From Eutreptiella sp. 'Long Island Sound 2002' (Eukaryota > Euglenozoa > Euglenophyceae > Eutreptiales > Eutreptiaceae), in assembly GCA_964036045.1 (NCBI GenBank), contig OZ038381.1, forward strand, positions 152,910,352-152,974,351: 64,000 nt of DNA, read 5' to 3'. Each line of letters opens with the position of its first letter. Position 1 is the stretch's first letter. Below the pieces are notes generated by a model, which was not told where the DNA came from, ran no database searches, and was given only the letters and a program-made list of their open reading frames with translations. The position numbers and the translations under genes are program-made. This document shows, one piece after another, positions 1-10,740 of this stretch.

Positions 1-2356
1 GAAGCCGCATGCGGATGAGAGTCCGATGCCGCAGAGCTGGTCCACAAAGCAGCCCGGGCCATATGAGTGCCGGCAATTCTTCTCCGTGACATCTGCGACG
101 TAGTACCCAAAGTCTTCGCGCCAGCAGATCATCTCGTATTGCTGCGCCGCGGCCTTGGCGCGGTCCCGGTACTTCTGCGCCGTTGGGTCGTCGTCCATCA
201 ACGCCGCCATCGCCGCTGCCGCTTTGAGGCCGGTGACCCAATACGACCCGATGAAAGTGTTGGCCCCGAACATCGCCGTGTCGTACGTGTTCTGTTGCGC
301 GACGCGGATGACGCCAGTGCCGTCGTCAAACTTATCGTAGAGCAGTTCCATCTGAGCTTTGATGTTGGGCCACACCTGCGCAGGGCGTTTTTTAAATAAA
401 AAAAAAAGGTCCGGTACGGCTTGTTTTGGAAAACCACGCGTCCACCCACCGACCTGGAGGGTAACCGATGTCGGTTGGAGGGTGACCGGCGACGGTTGGA
501 GGGTAACCGACGGCGGTTGGAGGGTAACTGATGGCGGTTTGCAGGGAAACGACGGCGGTTGAAGGGTAACCGATGGCGGTTGGTGGGTAACCGACGGCGG
601 TTGAAGGGTAACCGGCCGCTTTTCGGGAGGAAGGGTGAGGCACGTTTGTCAGTGAAGAAAAAAAAAAGAAAACTCCCATCATTAAAAAAATGCACTGCAC
701 CTGCGGAAGCCACTTCAGCTCCGGGTCCGCCTGCCGCACACACAGATAGCTCTTGATGACGCACGCCAGCGCACCGTCGATGGCCCATCCGCCCGCGCCG
801 AAGCGCATGGTCGCGCCGTGGGCGGGGTCATAGTTGCGGACGAAGTTGGAGTAGACCATATCCATCGCCAGGTCCGGGAACAGCCTCTCGAGCAGCGTTG
901 TGTACCCGTAGACGTGGGTGCAGTTGAGTGGACAGCACCCATTGCCCTCCGCCCCCATCACAACCCCTGCCTGCGTCCACCACATCGTCGGGGACCGCAT
1001 GACCGCGAGCCTTCCGGCGGCGGAGTCCAGCAGGTCTGGCGGGATGGTGCTCCCGTAGAGCGCGTCCACATAGGCGTGTGTCGCGCCGCGCAGGTACGCT
1101 ATGCGCCGGTGCACGCTCACTGCGACATCCCTCGCGTTGCCAAACAAGTTTGCGTAGTAGTTGCCCAGAACGCTCGGTAGCAGCTTTTCGTAGGGCCTAC
1201 CGGGAACACTGCGGCTGCGGGACCGATTGGGGAAATGCCAACACAAATAGAAATCCACGGCCTGGGATCCTCCTGCAGGTACAGTGACGGTCTGGACCAC
1301 AGCGCCACAATATGATGTGCTGGGGGGGGAGGAAGGAGTTGCAGACGCAGTGGTTGGCTGAAACGCACCCGCCTTGAACGTGGCAAACAGATCCTGCTCA
1401 TTCGCAGCCTGCGATATGACCTCCACATTGACGCCTCGGGCTGCAACTCCAGCAATGGCAATGGTGCCAAACGTGTCAGGTGTCGAGCTTGAAACCGAAG
1501 TGGATGTCATGGAGAGGCCCCCAATGGCCTCCGTCTGGAAGGGCGTGTTCACATTTCCGCCCCAAAAATTGTTATGGGCCCGTGTACAGTCCGCAAATCC
1601 GTCCCAGCCGACAAAATTCTGCTGCGCCTGCATGACACTGACCTCCACCGGCACAGACCCCGTGTTCTTCAGCGTGAACTGAAACATGGCCACAGGGATG
1701 CACGAGGCCTTTGAATCCAACGGGATGGCGGGGGTCATGGCCTCCAGCGACACAGACACAGGAAATCCAGGGATGTCGTAGGCCACATCGGCAATCGGGT
1801 ACCGGCATCGCATTTTAAGCGCTTTGATACCAGGGATCGTCTGCAGGCGGCAAATCTCGTGCAGCGAAACATGGGCCTCTTGCCTGGGCGGAAGGGCGGC
1901 AGTCGTCTCGGTGTAGTTTTCGGGGCTGATCAATGCATAGGTCTGCTTTGCTTGGCCCTGAGCGATGGCAGACACAGCAAACCAGTTGCTCGGCATGCAG
2001 TGGAGAGGGGCAGGTGCATCTCCAGGGCCCCCATCATCCCGGCGGCACTGATTGACGACCGTCCAGTCCTTAAGTGTGCCATCCCCACAAAGCAGCACGT
2101 GGCCACACCCAAACCCACCAAGTGGGAAGTTGCATGCGCACAGGTGCTCGCCAGTGTAGACAAAAGGGGCCTTGGGACCTTCTTGTGGAACTTCCAAGCC
2201 ATTGTTGTACTCGTCAAACTGCGGCACACCATTTGCTGCAGCAGCCCATGTGTCTTTCTGAAGCCCCAATGTGGGATACCGAGAATGGAAGTGCTCTGGG
2301 ACAGCGTCAGACGCCTGGCGGTACCCACCACAGGGCTTGCCTCCACAGCAGGACAT
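1..2356 (-). CDS. GH116 family glucosylceramidase/beta-glucosidase-like protein (GBA2 type), 5' part, 3' end off window
   Basis: Two exons are visible on the minus strand, 2356-701 (552 codons) and 375-1 (125 codons), joined in phase 0 across a 325-bp intron; the gene continues past position 1. The family hydrolyses beta-glucosides such as glucosylceramide. The N-terminal half has the GBA2 N-terminal domain signature (FPLGGFGCG then GDGTLKDW). The catalytic (DUF608-like) half shows AEGNGCCPLNCTHVYGY, with the presumed nucleophile Glu in the EG pair, and after the splice VWPNIKAQM and QQNTYDTAMFGANTFIGS, whose Asp in NTYD is the likely acid/base. The start is the ATG at 2356 (MSCCGGKPCGG). A pyrimidine-rich stretch ending ATTACAG lies 6 nt upstream, so a leader exon is possible. 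All Trp codons are TGG and no in-frame stop is present. Domain assignment is secure; the substrate is inferred. Confidence 0.9.
376..700 (-). other. Intron of the GH116 gene
   Basis: The donor is CAG|GTGCAG at 700 and the acceptor CGCAG|GTGTGG ending at 376. Removing it joins KWLPQ to VWPNIKAQM, the order expected for GH116 proteins. Both junctions read CAG|GTG. The reading frame happens to stay open through most of the intron, which can mislead gene callers. Most of its length is a 21-bp minisatellite. Confidence 0.85.
456..614. repeat. 21-bp minisatellite inside the GH116 intron
   Basis: About seven and a half tandem copies of a unit like GGTTGGAGGGTAACCGATGGC, with scattered substitutions and one degenerate copy around 540-560. 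It lies wholly inside the intron. Confidence 0.9.
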
Positions 2357-2780
2357 TAAAGCTGTAATATCAAAGAAAAAATAGAAAAAAATGGACAATC
2401 AGAAAATCACCATATCTTGCAATGTGGTACAACTTTGAATTCAACTTGTCAGGAGCCCATGGGGTACTTGAGAAAGATTCTTTTCACAATGTGTTGTGCA
2501 TAATTGGCCTTTTCATTGATTTGTTTGTATCAAATGGAACAGTGTTGGTGGTTTTGAACGACACACTGGCAAACGTAAAACTTTCTTTTTGAGCCCCTTT
2601 TCAGGAGTTTTGGTACTGTTTGGCACTGTTTTGTTGCCATCTTGCAATGTGCACCCATACACAGTCCCACCAAAGCCCTCACCAACCCTCTCTTTCTCTG
2701 TGCGAGCCCTTTTCCTTTGACCCATTCGACTCCTCTAGGCTTTCCTAGGGAACAGAAGCACTGCTTTGGCCCAACCGGCA
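2357..2780. other. Upstream region of the GH116 gene, no recognised gene
   Basis: A minus-strand polypyrimidine tract and ATTACAG lie just upstream of the ATG and resemble a 3' splice site. No TATA element, coding exon or RNA gene could be recognised in the rest. Confidence 0.4.
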
Positions 2781-2784
2781 CTGA

Positions 2785-2990
2785 AGGACGGCTGTGTAAC
2801 CCCTGCCATATCGGGGAAAGGAAATATGGCTACATCAACCCTGCCGTTTTTTGGGGAAAAGTGAAATGGCTGTGCCACCCCTGCTGTATCCCCCCCCCGG
2901 GGGGGGGGGGGGGGGGTGAGTCCCGCTGCGAACCACCCAGCTATCTGTCGGGGGGTCCGGGGGGGGGGGGGGGGGGGGATCTGGGCCGAA
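2785..2990. repeat. Diverged minisatellite (GGCTACATnAACCCTGCC family) followed by G/C homopolymer tracts
   Basis: Units built around TGGCTACATCAACCCTGCC and a GGGG(T)CCCC-like spacer repeat two to three times, then run into a C-tract abutting an 18-nt G-tract (about 2891-2918) and a second G-tract (about 2960-2979). The same unit recurs at 46.7-46.9 and 47.4-47.65 kb. Confidence 0.6.
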
Positions 2991-3007
2991 CCCCAACATA
3001 TGGGTAT

Positions 3008-3040
3008 CAAAATGATCAGCGCGTTGTGCTGATCATTTTG
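3008..3040. repeat. Perfect 13-bp inverted repeat with 7-nt loop
   Basis: CAAAATGATCAGC at 3008-3020 is mirrored exactly by GCTGATCATTTTG at 3028-3040. It follows G-tracts and an ACATATGGG motif; diverged versions of this arrangement occur near 37.36 and 46.2 kb, so it is probably part of a small dispersed element. Confidence 0.75.
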
Positions 3041-3105
3041 ACTACGCACTAATGAGTCAAAAAATTGTTTTGGAAGGAGGGGTCCTCGGGTTTTGGAAAA
3101 GGTAG

Positions 3106-3813
3106 GACGCATACCGCCCTTGCAAGGCGGGGGATTGGGCATTTGCAAAAGCTCTGGAGAGGCTACATGTGTCGACTGGAGGGTTGACGCTTCGCTGGAT
3201 GCTGAGCTACGTGTTCTCCGAAGTTACCAAGGTATGCTGAGGTTGGTCATGGGAAGCGGCAGAGGCCCTGGACTGGCGGTGTTATCGGGGACCAATCTTC
3301 TTCGAATTGGGGAGGTGGTTACAGCACCATGGGAAAGATGGGTTCTTGGAGTTCGATGGAGAGAAGTCTTGTAGGGGCTTGCAACGGCAGCCGGTGGGTA
3401 CCCTTGCCAAACGGTGGTTGGATTTCATCCACCAGGAGCGGATCCGGCGCAAACTGGACCCGGGAAGGAGCTCTAATTTCATCGACAGTGATGCGTCGGA
3501 GGAGGCATGAATGAGGGTGGTGGAACCAACGGCCCACGGTACCCTATGGTGGCACTCGCTTTGGAGGCTGGGAGCGGCGCAGTTATGGTCGTATGGATGG
3601 CTCTTCATTTCTCTGTGGCCCATTTTGGGGCTCTCCGATGGCGAGTGGTTACATGGTGCGCTTCTTCTCCCTTGAGGTTCCCATTGTGGTCACATAATGC
3701 TCTCTTTCTTTCTTCATTGCCCACTCTTGGACTCTTCGCGCACCGTGGTCACATATGAGGTGTGTTTCGGGAAGTCCTACCGGGAAGTCCCCCACTTCCC
3801 GGGTCCATTTTTA
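3106..3813 (+). pseudogene. 236-codon reading frame interrupted only by three TGA codons, unknown product
   Basis: Between a TAG at 3103 and a TAG at 3814 one frame stays open except for TGA at 3238, 3508 and 3673. The translation is tryptophan-rich (GWSWEAAEALDWRCYRG, LAKRWLDFIHQERIRRKL, LWSYGWLFISLWPILGLS) and does not look like random sequence. I recognise no domain. The last third lies inside a 359-bp segment duplicated at 4837-5195. A decayed mobile-element gene is the simplest reading, with CGA-to-TGA changes giving the stops. No start codon could be chosen. Confidence 0.45.
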
Positions 3814-3903
3814 TAGAAACCCCCATAGTGGCCCTAGGGTGAATGAGGGGTAATTTTTAGTGCTTTAGGCAAGGGAAGGTGGGACCTTTTCAAGTTGGGT
3901 CCA
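3545..3903. repeat. 359-bp direct repeat, copy 1
   Basis: Near-identical to 4837-5195; I see one clear difference (CATATGAGG here, CATATGGGG there). It contains the 3' part of the TGA-interrupted frame plus downstream sequence ending GGGTCCA. The pair encloses about 930 bp. Confidence 0.9.
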
Positions 3904-3929
3904 TCCCCCCCCCCCCCCCCGTGTCAATG

Positions 3930-4045
3930 GCCTGGGCCATGTTTCTTCTTTCGAGAGGAGGGGTCCATTGGCAAGGGGGGCCATGTTTCTTCTTTCGAAG
4001 GGGGGGGTCCATTGACACGCGCACGGGGGGTCCATTGACTCGAGT
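3930..4045. repeat. Short tandem repeat around GTTTCTTCTTTCGA / GGGGTCCATTG
   Basis: Two imperfect tandem copies of a roughly 45-bp unit (GCCATGTTTCTTCTTTCGAG then GGGGTCCATTGGCAAGG). A matching cluster precedes the second 359-bp copy at 4722-4836, so the order is repeat L, repeat R, unique, repeat R, repeat L. Confidence 0.8.
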
Positions 4046-4440
4046 TCTCGTAAAAAATCACAAAAAAAATCCTTTGTGTATGCATTTTCTAGCTTGTGCC
4101 ATTGGTGTAAACGTGGTGGGGACCCATGCTTGGTACCTTTTGCAACTTTGTAAGCCACCTTTTGCAATTTTTTCATGCTTTTACACCATTTTTCTTGTGG
4201 TGCTCAACATTTGTTTCCCATGCCTTTCCTTCTTCACACATGCAAGCACACAATAGCAAATACGAAGAAGACGCACAACTGCAGCTTTTGAAACGATGAT
4301 GGTTGAAACTGATGACCCCAGGCCTGCTTCAAAAAGTTTCAGCACCATATACTTCAGGTGGCAGTCAAAGAAGCTGACAAACGTGGTTGAATGCTACAAA
4401 ATAACGGCTTGCATTAGATCGCAACATACCACTGGGGCAA

Positions 4441-4602
4441 TCAGGCAAATTCTAATATTCAGGACCTCAACCATCAAAAGACCCGAAATAGCCCCTTTAT
4501 CTGCTTTGGGGCACAGCACCAGGCAAATGCTGATATTGAGGACTGCAACAATCAAAAGACCTGAACTAGCCCCTTTATCTGCTTTGGGGCACAGCAATAG
4601 TC
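4441..4602. repeat. Tandem duplication of about 81 bp
   Basis: Two adjacent copies share AGCCCCTTTATCTGCTTTGG and GGCACAGCA with a handful of substitutions. No coding function is seen. Confidence 0.8.
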
Positions 4603-4836
4603 AAATCCTTTGAGAGCAAAGCAAGGCGGAGAATTAGGCATGAGACACACAATGTCACACTCAGGAAACTAGGCAAAAAAGGGCAATTCATGTGCGATTT
4701 GGTGAAAAAATCTGAGGGGGGGGGCATGTTTCTTCTTTCGAGAGGAGGGGTCCATTGGCAAGGGGGGCCATGTTTCTCCTTTTTCGAGAGGGGGGGTCCA
4801 TTGGCATGGGGGGTCCATTGGCATGGGGGGGGGGGG

Positions 4837-5195
4837 TATGGTGGCACTCGCTTTGGAGGCTGGGAGCGGCGCAGTTATGGTCGTATGGATGGCTCTTCAT
4901 TTCTCTGTGGCCCATTTTGGGGCTCTCCGATGGCGAGTGGTTACATGGTGCGCTTCTTCTCCCTTGAGGTTCCCATTGTGGTCACATAATGCTCTCTTTC
5001 TTTCTTCATTGCCCACTCTTGGACTCTTCGCGCACCGTGGTCACATATGGGGTGTGTTTCGGGAAGTCCTACCGGGAAGTCCCCCACTTCCCGGGTCCAT
5101 TTTTATAGAAACCCCCATAGTGGCCCTAGGGTGAATGAGGGGTAATTTTTAGTGCTTTAGGCAAGGGAAGGTGGGACCTTTTCAAGTTGGGTCCA
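4837..5195. repeat. 359-bp direct repeat, copy 2
   Basis: Second copy of 3545-3903, directly preceded by a G-tract. Its reading frame matches the last third of the TGA-interrupted frame, including the same TGA. It could be a segmental duplication or a miniature terminal-repeat element; no convincing target-site duplication flanks the pair. Confidence 0.9.
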
Positions 5196-6735
5196 AACTG
5201 GCCGATATCGTGTATCATGGGGGGGAGCTCATGGGACCGGAAAGTGACTTCCCGCCATTAATAGACCCAGAAAGTCACTTCCCGTTTTGACTTTACGGTG
5301 CTACTTTCAAATCTGAAATGACTTCCCGGGGACTTTCCGGGGACTTTTTGGGTCAATTGTGGTCTCACCCAATTTCTCCGCGTTCACTGCAAATGAGGTG
5401 CAACACGTCTTGATGAGCATCAGTAATGTCTCACATTCATGCCCTCTTGGTCTTGGGGAGGTCCCGGCCTTGTTTGGCATCAAAGATTGCCAAACCAACG
5501 TAGAGGGCATGTACATTTACAACATGCTTCAACGCATGTCGATTCAATAATGGGCGTCGTACGGACCACCCTTTGAAGCAATTGCGCAATTCCACCTTAA
5601 ACCGAGAAATCCTGTGTTCGGTGGGAATGCTACTAAAAAAAAATGGAGCCATGTCGCTCCATATAGAACCCGCTGTGCGCAAGTGTCCAATGTACCCACA
5701 CCGTGGGTTTCCATCCAAGCATCTCCCAAAGCTGTCCGAGGCGTGCTGCAGCCCTCTTACCCTCTTCTACTTTAGCATTCTTTAACCATCCCTTCTAGTG
5801 CCACAGGGTCTGTAACGTCGCAACAGATGACAGCAGGGAGTGCACAACAGTAGGAAATAGCATGGATGGCCATCCACTCTTTTACCCAGGTAGAACTCAC
5901 GAATGAGATCTACCACACGACGTTGCCCTGTGCGCTGTGCCAGAAAAAAGCCTGACGATGTAATGTCAAATTGACCATCCTTGTTGGTCACATGGTGATA
6001 CGTTCCGACATTGGGATCCGTGCGACCTCTTGGGTGAATTCTGCGCAAAGCTCATTCAAGCGGCCTACACAACCACGGCCCTCTCAATTAGCTGCCCAAG
6101 CAGAAAAATTTGCGCTAAGGCCAAAGCATGGGCATAGTCACCAACGCGGCAAACAGGGGACAAACACCGTTGGAATGCCCCCCAACGTGGTGTAGGGGCC
6201 ATGGCATTAGCCGGTTGCAATGATGAAGCATCATCACAACACCAACACTTTTTGCCGGGCACATGATTCATGGATGCCATCCCTTTACCATCACCAGTTA
6301 CGTGGCACCTATAGTGTGCCACTCCATGTCCCGGGTCAATGATGTCCGAGGCTGACTCGACTGCTTGGAGTTGGTCATTGAGCGAGGCGGTGGCATGCGT
6401 TGCACAAAGAGGGTGCATGTTGTCGCCACCGTCCATGACCCACCATGTTGCCCAATGATGCGGCTAGCTTGCAGCCGCAGAGCAGAGCCCCCTTTCCAAC
6501 ATCCCACGTAGACATCACAGTGCGTGGAACTTGTGCGCCAAAGTGGTGTGGCATAGGGGCATAGGGTCACTGGGACCTCCCCACTCGATAGCATCTTGAA
6601 CTCCCCGGTGGCCTATGCTAGCTCCAACCATGACATGACCACATCCCGCAAAGATGCCGTTGCAGCTACACACGGCCTCCCCTCTGCAGAACGAACAACA
6701 TGCCAATAATGAATGCTGGAAGTGATTGAAAAGGT
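5196..6735. other. No confident gene; minus-strand coding-like fragments
   Basis: Several minus-strand stretches look mildly protein-like, for example IDPGHGVAHYRCHVTGDGKG and GKKCWCCDD near 6.2-6.3 kb, FDITSSGFFLAQRTGQRR near 5.9 kb and HRISRFKVELRNCFKGWS near 5.6 kb. They lie in different frames separated by TAA, TAG and frameshifts. They may be a decayed transposon gene, but I cannot assign a family. Confidence 0.25.
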
Positions 6736-8131
6736 ATTTGGTGTGTTCTTGTGGGCTTGTAGGGATTTTTCAGGGAGGGTTGATTTTTCGAAAAATGGGT
6801 TAATTTTTGACAGGTTGATCTTGACGTCGGCGACGCTTCAATTGTTAATATTTCATATATTCAACGAAAAGTTAAAATGAAAAATTCAACCCGAGGACCA
6901 TTTCAATATTTTTTTGCATGGAAGCAGGTGAGCCCCCCGCCCCCTCCTAACCCCCGAGAACAATGCATACGTGTGACACAGTGGGACACAGTCATGTGAA
7001 ACCCGATGAGCAATTTGCCTGTGAGGCCCGTATGCCCCTGTGTGCCCTGTTGCAAGGTTGCATGGTGAAATGAATAAAATTTTGCTGTTGAAAGCCGGAC
7101 CAGAAAGTCACCGTAAAGGGGGTTGCAGACCTGGGTTTCAGACATGAAAGTCAAACCAGTAAGTGGGTTCCCGGTATCGGTTTAAGACCTGAAAGTGGGT
7201 AGATACTGGGGCCATATAGGGGGTTATTGGATTGACTTTCTGACTTGAAAGTGACTTACTGGTGGGGGTTGCGGATACTTACTGATCCCAATTTCGTCTT
7301 TTAATTTCACCCCATGTTGCAAGCCATTGAGGCATGTGAGCGGGCCGTGCACCACCACTAGAGCCACTCGTACTTGGAGGTTACAGCGCCTTACCAACGG
7401 GAGTGTTTGCAACACTTGCAACGCATTGCAAGGGCGGTTAGGAGACGGTTAAGAGGTCGAGCAATGGTGTGCTCACGCTACGCGGCGCTGCATTGGCCCC
7501 CAGGCGGTTACGGCGGAAAAATAGTCGGGCAAAGGTGGTGATGCAGTCGAGGTGCTCCGTAGTTCACGGCGGCTGAGTTTGTCTGTATGGCAAACAAAGG
7601 GTGATCCTGCTCGAGGACATGGGCAACGTCATTGTCTTGACTGGATTGTAACACCCCCGAGAGGTCCGGGAGGACGCGCATACCCGTGCAAATGGGGCGA
7701 CAGAGGTGGGGCAACGCGCAGGACTCGTTCCTCCCGCCACCCCGCCGCAGCGGTCTTGGTGAGGGTAGGTGAAACCAAACCCATAACCAAAGCTTGCCCT
7801 GTCGGTGACCCATGACCCGCTATGTGTACTCTCAATGGACACTTGGTGGAACTTCGGTCACGAGTTAAAAAAATAAGGTGATCCTTGATATTGTCGTTGG
7901 CACGACGTGGTAGAGATGTGGGGTGAGCTGGCTGCGTACCAAGCGTAGCCAGTGTTGCACCAGTGCCATAGGTGGTACCACCTGTAGGTTACACCTCTTG
8001 AGACCCCGTTTCGGGGTCCCACAATTGTTGGGTTGGGTCAGGGGTGAGGTTAGGAGTGGGGTTGTTTTGTGCTTTGGGATTACTCGGAGGGTTAGTTGTG
8101 GGGTTTGTCGGGGGGGTACTCTTGGGGTTAG
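6736..8131. other. Non-coding stretch between decayed segments
   Basis: 6.75-6.91 kb is AT-rich, with TTAATTTTTGA and TTTTTCGAAAAAT motifs like those in the introns of element copy A, so it may be that element's far end. The rest (6.9-8.1 kb) shows no recognised gene, RNA or terminal repeat. Confidence 0.3.
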
Positions 8132-10442
8132 TTAGGGGGTTAGTCTTCGGGTCAGGCTGCCCCGAAGGCTTGGGGGGGGGGGGGGGGTGGCTTTGCCCTT
8201 GCCCTTGCGAACACGCTCGAGGTGTTCTTGGGCGGCTTCGGGGGTGGGGAAGAGGAGGCCATGGGCCACCTCGTACATGGTGGGGTCGTCTGGGTATTCC
8301 GCGCAGACGACCCCCGCTTTCCTCCGGTGGACACCGGTGATGGTGCCCACCTCCACGCCCGTGGGGTAGGGGCCGTGGACTTTGGTGCCGGCGAGGGGGT
8401 GGTTGGCACCATCCCCCTCCCTTTGGGGGGGGGGGGGGGGGTTCTTGGGGGCGGGGGTGGCCTTTGTGGGGGGGTCTTGGGGGGGCGGGCCTGCTTCTTG
8501 GTGGGGGGGGGGGGGTCCATACGATGAGTCATCAAAATCAAAATGCCATTCGGAGGTTTTCTTGTCACCAATTTTGGTGACTGGGGTTTGGGGGGTGGTG
8601 GTTTGGCCTGGGGGGGGGGGGGTCCTCTTTCACCGCTTCCTCACCCTCCCAATCACCCCCCACCATCGCTGCCCACATCCCCTCATCCTCTGCCCCAGTG
8701 TACCCCATCTGCCCTAACCTGGCCCACTCCCCAACCCTACACCTCCCTGCACCCACCCACACCTCCAAGCACCCCCCCCCCCCCTGCTCCCAATCCCTCA
8801 ACCCCCTCAAGATGGCCCAGCCCAAGGGCGGGTCGGCCGCGAGGAGGCCGTGTAGGTGCCCGAGTGGCACCTCATGCGCCGCATCGCGGTCCCGCCACGA
8901 CGCGCGCACGGGCCGCGCGTCCGTGGTGTTCACCACCACGTCCGTCACGTGCAATGAGACAGGCAGGACAATAATTAACTTTTATGACGACTTTTTTAAT
9001 TTTTCGAAGTTAATATGAAATCTTATTTTTTAATTTTTGCGCCGGCGATTTAAAACCTAAATGCCAACCCACAAAAATTAACCAAAAAAGTCGAAATATT
9101 GACTAACAAACAAGCACACATACCTCAAAACCAGTCGGCGCTCCTTGGCCCTGGACAGCCGCCATCGCTGTGTGTGGAGGCCGTTGGGGCCTCCACGGGA
9201 TCAGCCATGACGTCGGCGGGCGCGGGGGGGGGGGGGGGGGCTGCCGCAGGGACGGCCGCCTTGGCGAACGCGGTGGCGGTGTTCTGCGTGCCCCCCGACC
9301 AACGCACCCCCCCTTCTCCAAGCTGAGGCCCGTCTCCTGATAGCGGCGACGGGCCACCGCCTCCCCCTCCAATGTGCGGCAGACCCCCGCCTTCACCCAC
9401 GCTGCCGCAACCTTGTCCAACACACCCATATTGTAAATTGAGCCCACCATGGGCGATATGGAGACACCAATGAGGCGTCTCACGAAAGGGTTGGTCACCC
9501 CCGATGACCAACTCAGCGGGCACCCACTTGGTGCCCCAGTAGAACGTCTTGTAGTCGTGGACCGACTGTAACACCTACGAACAAACTGGAATGAATTTTT
9601 CATTTATTTTTCGAGGTTAATATTCGATTAATTTTTCAGCCGCCATTAATTTTTGCGAAAAATTAAGTATTAAGCTCGAGAAATTACCGCAAAAACCAAA
9701 GCGAAACAAAACGACCGTATACCTGCAGGTTCTTGGACCATATTGTCGCTGGCACGGTCATGTCCTTATCCCTGCATACGGCCATACCAATCACCCATAC
9801 ATAGGCGGGTGTTCGGCCCCGTGCACCGTGGTTCAAGAGCCCAATGGAAAGTTGGGTCCAACTTCCACTGGCGCATGGGTAGGCATCCCTACGGAGGAGG
9901 AAAGTGAGTGGCCGCTTGCAATCGATGGTGTCCACAAGGGGTGGACGTGATTGGATGTAGCGGGCCCACGATTGCAACGGCCAAGAGCGGCCGCTTGTGG
10001 AAGGATCCGCCACGGACACGGGTCAATCTAGCGCAAGCGGCTTGACCAACTCCTTCCATGTGTCCATGAAGCGGTCACGTGAAGGCATGGGGCGGGGGGA
10101 TTGGAGGCCTGTTGCGGCGGTGTACGCGGCCCCCCGGCGGGTCATGAACTCCGACACATGCCGGAAGCCGCCCTTGGGGACATCCAAGTCCATAAGTAAC
10201 CCGATCAATTCGGGTGCGGGGAAGAGGACGGAGGCATATTGCTTCACGGCCTCTATTTGCTTGTTGCGGATGAGCGGGAGTTGGGCAACTTCGGTGGCCT
10301 CGTACCACGAGTCCTTGGCCAAAGGGGATGAGGCCACCCACTCACCAAGGAGTTGTGAGAGCAAAGGGTCCCGCACTCTTGGCCCCACTCAAACGCATGA
10401 GCGTCATACTAAGCTCGAGAAGGGTGTCCCGAGAGAAAGGCA
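8132..10442 (-). pseudogene. Mobile-element gene, decayed copy A (uncharacterised family shared with 49.05-52.59 kb)
   Basis: Exon a runs 10442-9723 (start MPFSRDTLLELSMTLMRLSG). It has a frameshift near 10385, an in-frame TGA at 10025-10023, and then WPLQSWARYIQSRPP and SWTQLSIGL. An intron 9722-9575 (CAG|GTATAC to CGTAG|GTGTTA) follows. Exon b starts at 9574 (VLQSVHDYKTFYWGTKWVP, VIGGDQP), has a one-base frameshift just after GGDQP, and continues with LIGVSISPMVGSIYN to a donor at 9124 (GAG|GTATGT). Exon c, from about 8960, has VRASWRDRDAAHEVPLG and HGLLFPTPEAAQEHLERV and ends at 8132. Each block aligns in order with copy B, for example GGDQP..IGVS..P.VGS, F..CWKEL/F.DTWKELV, and SWTQLSI/NWTQLTI. 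I know no named family with this combination. Confidence 0.65.
9575..9722 (-). other. Intron 1 of element copy A
   Basis: 148 bp, donor CAG|GTATAC and acceptor TCGTAG|GTG, phase 0. It is AT-rich, with repeated TTAATTTTTCG-like words in both orientations. Copy B has a donor at the homologous codon position. Confidence 0.65.
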
Positions 10443-10740
10443 TAACAAGACCTACACAAGGGGAAAAGGAGGTGGGGAGTAGGGTGAGTGGGGGGACTGG
10501 AGACGGATGTGTGGGGCTTCATAACCACCTTTAGGACTGTAGCAACCCGCTGGGCACCCTTTGACCACCCAAACACTTCAAGCGGGCATGGTACACACAC
10601 AAGCAAAGCGGTGCAAACGAGCCGAGAATGGGTTAACGTGTGAATATGTGCCACGTTAATTTCTACCCCCTTTCATACGTTAAAAATCAAAATTAACCAT
10701 ATTGCCTTTCATGTAGGTCTCCAGGGACGCCCGAACCCCC

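Noticed and set aside
198-788. Arg/Pro-rich minus-strand frame across the GH116 intron
   Set aside because: It reads through the intronic minisatellite and overlaps the GH116 exons in a different frame.
3545-5195. Classical LTR retrotransposon
   Set aside because: Only 930 bp lies between the repeats, with no reverse transcriptase, primer-binding site or target duplication; part of the repeat is old coding sequence.
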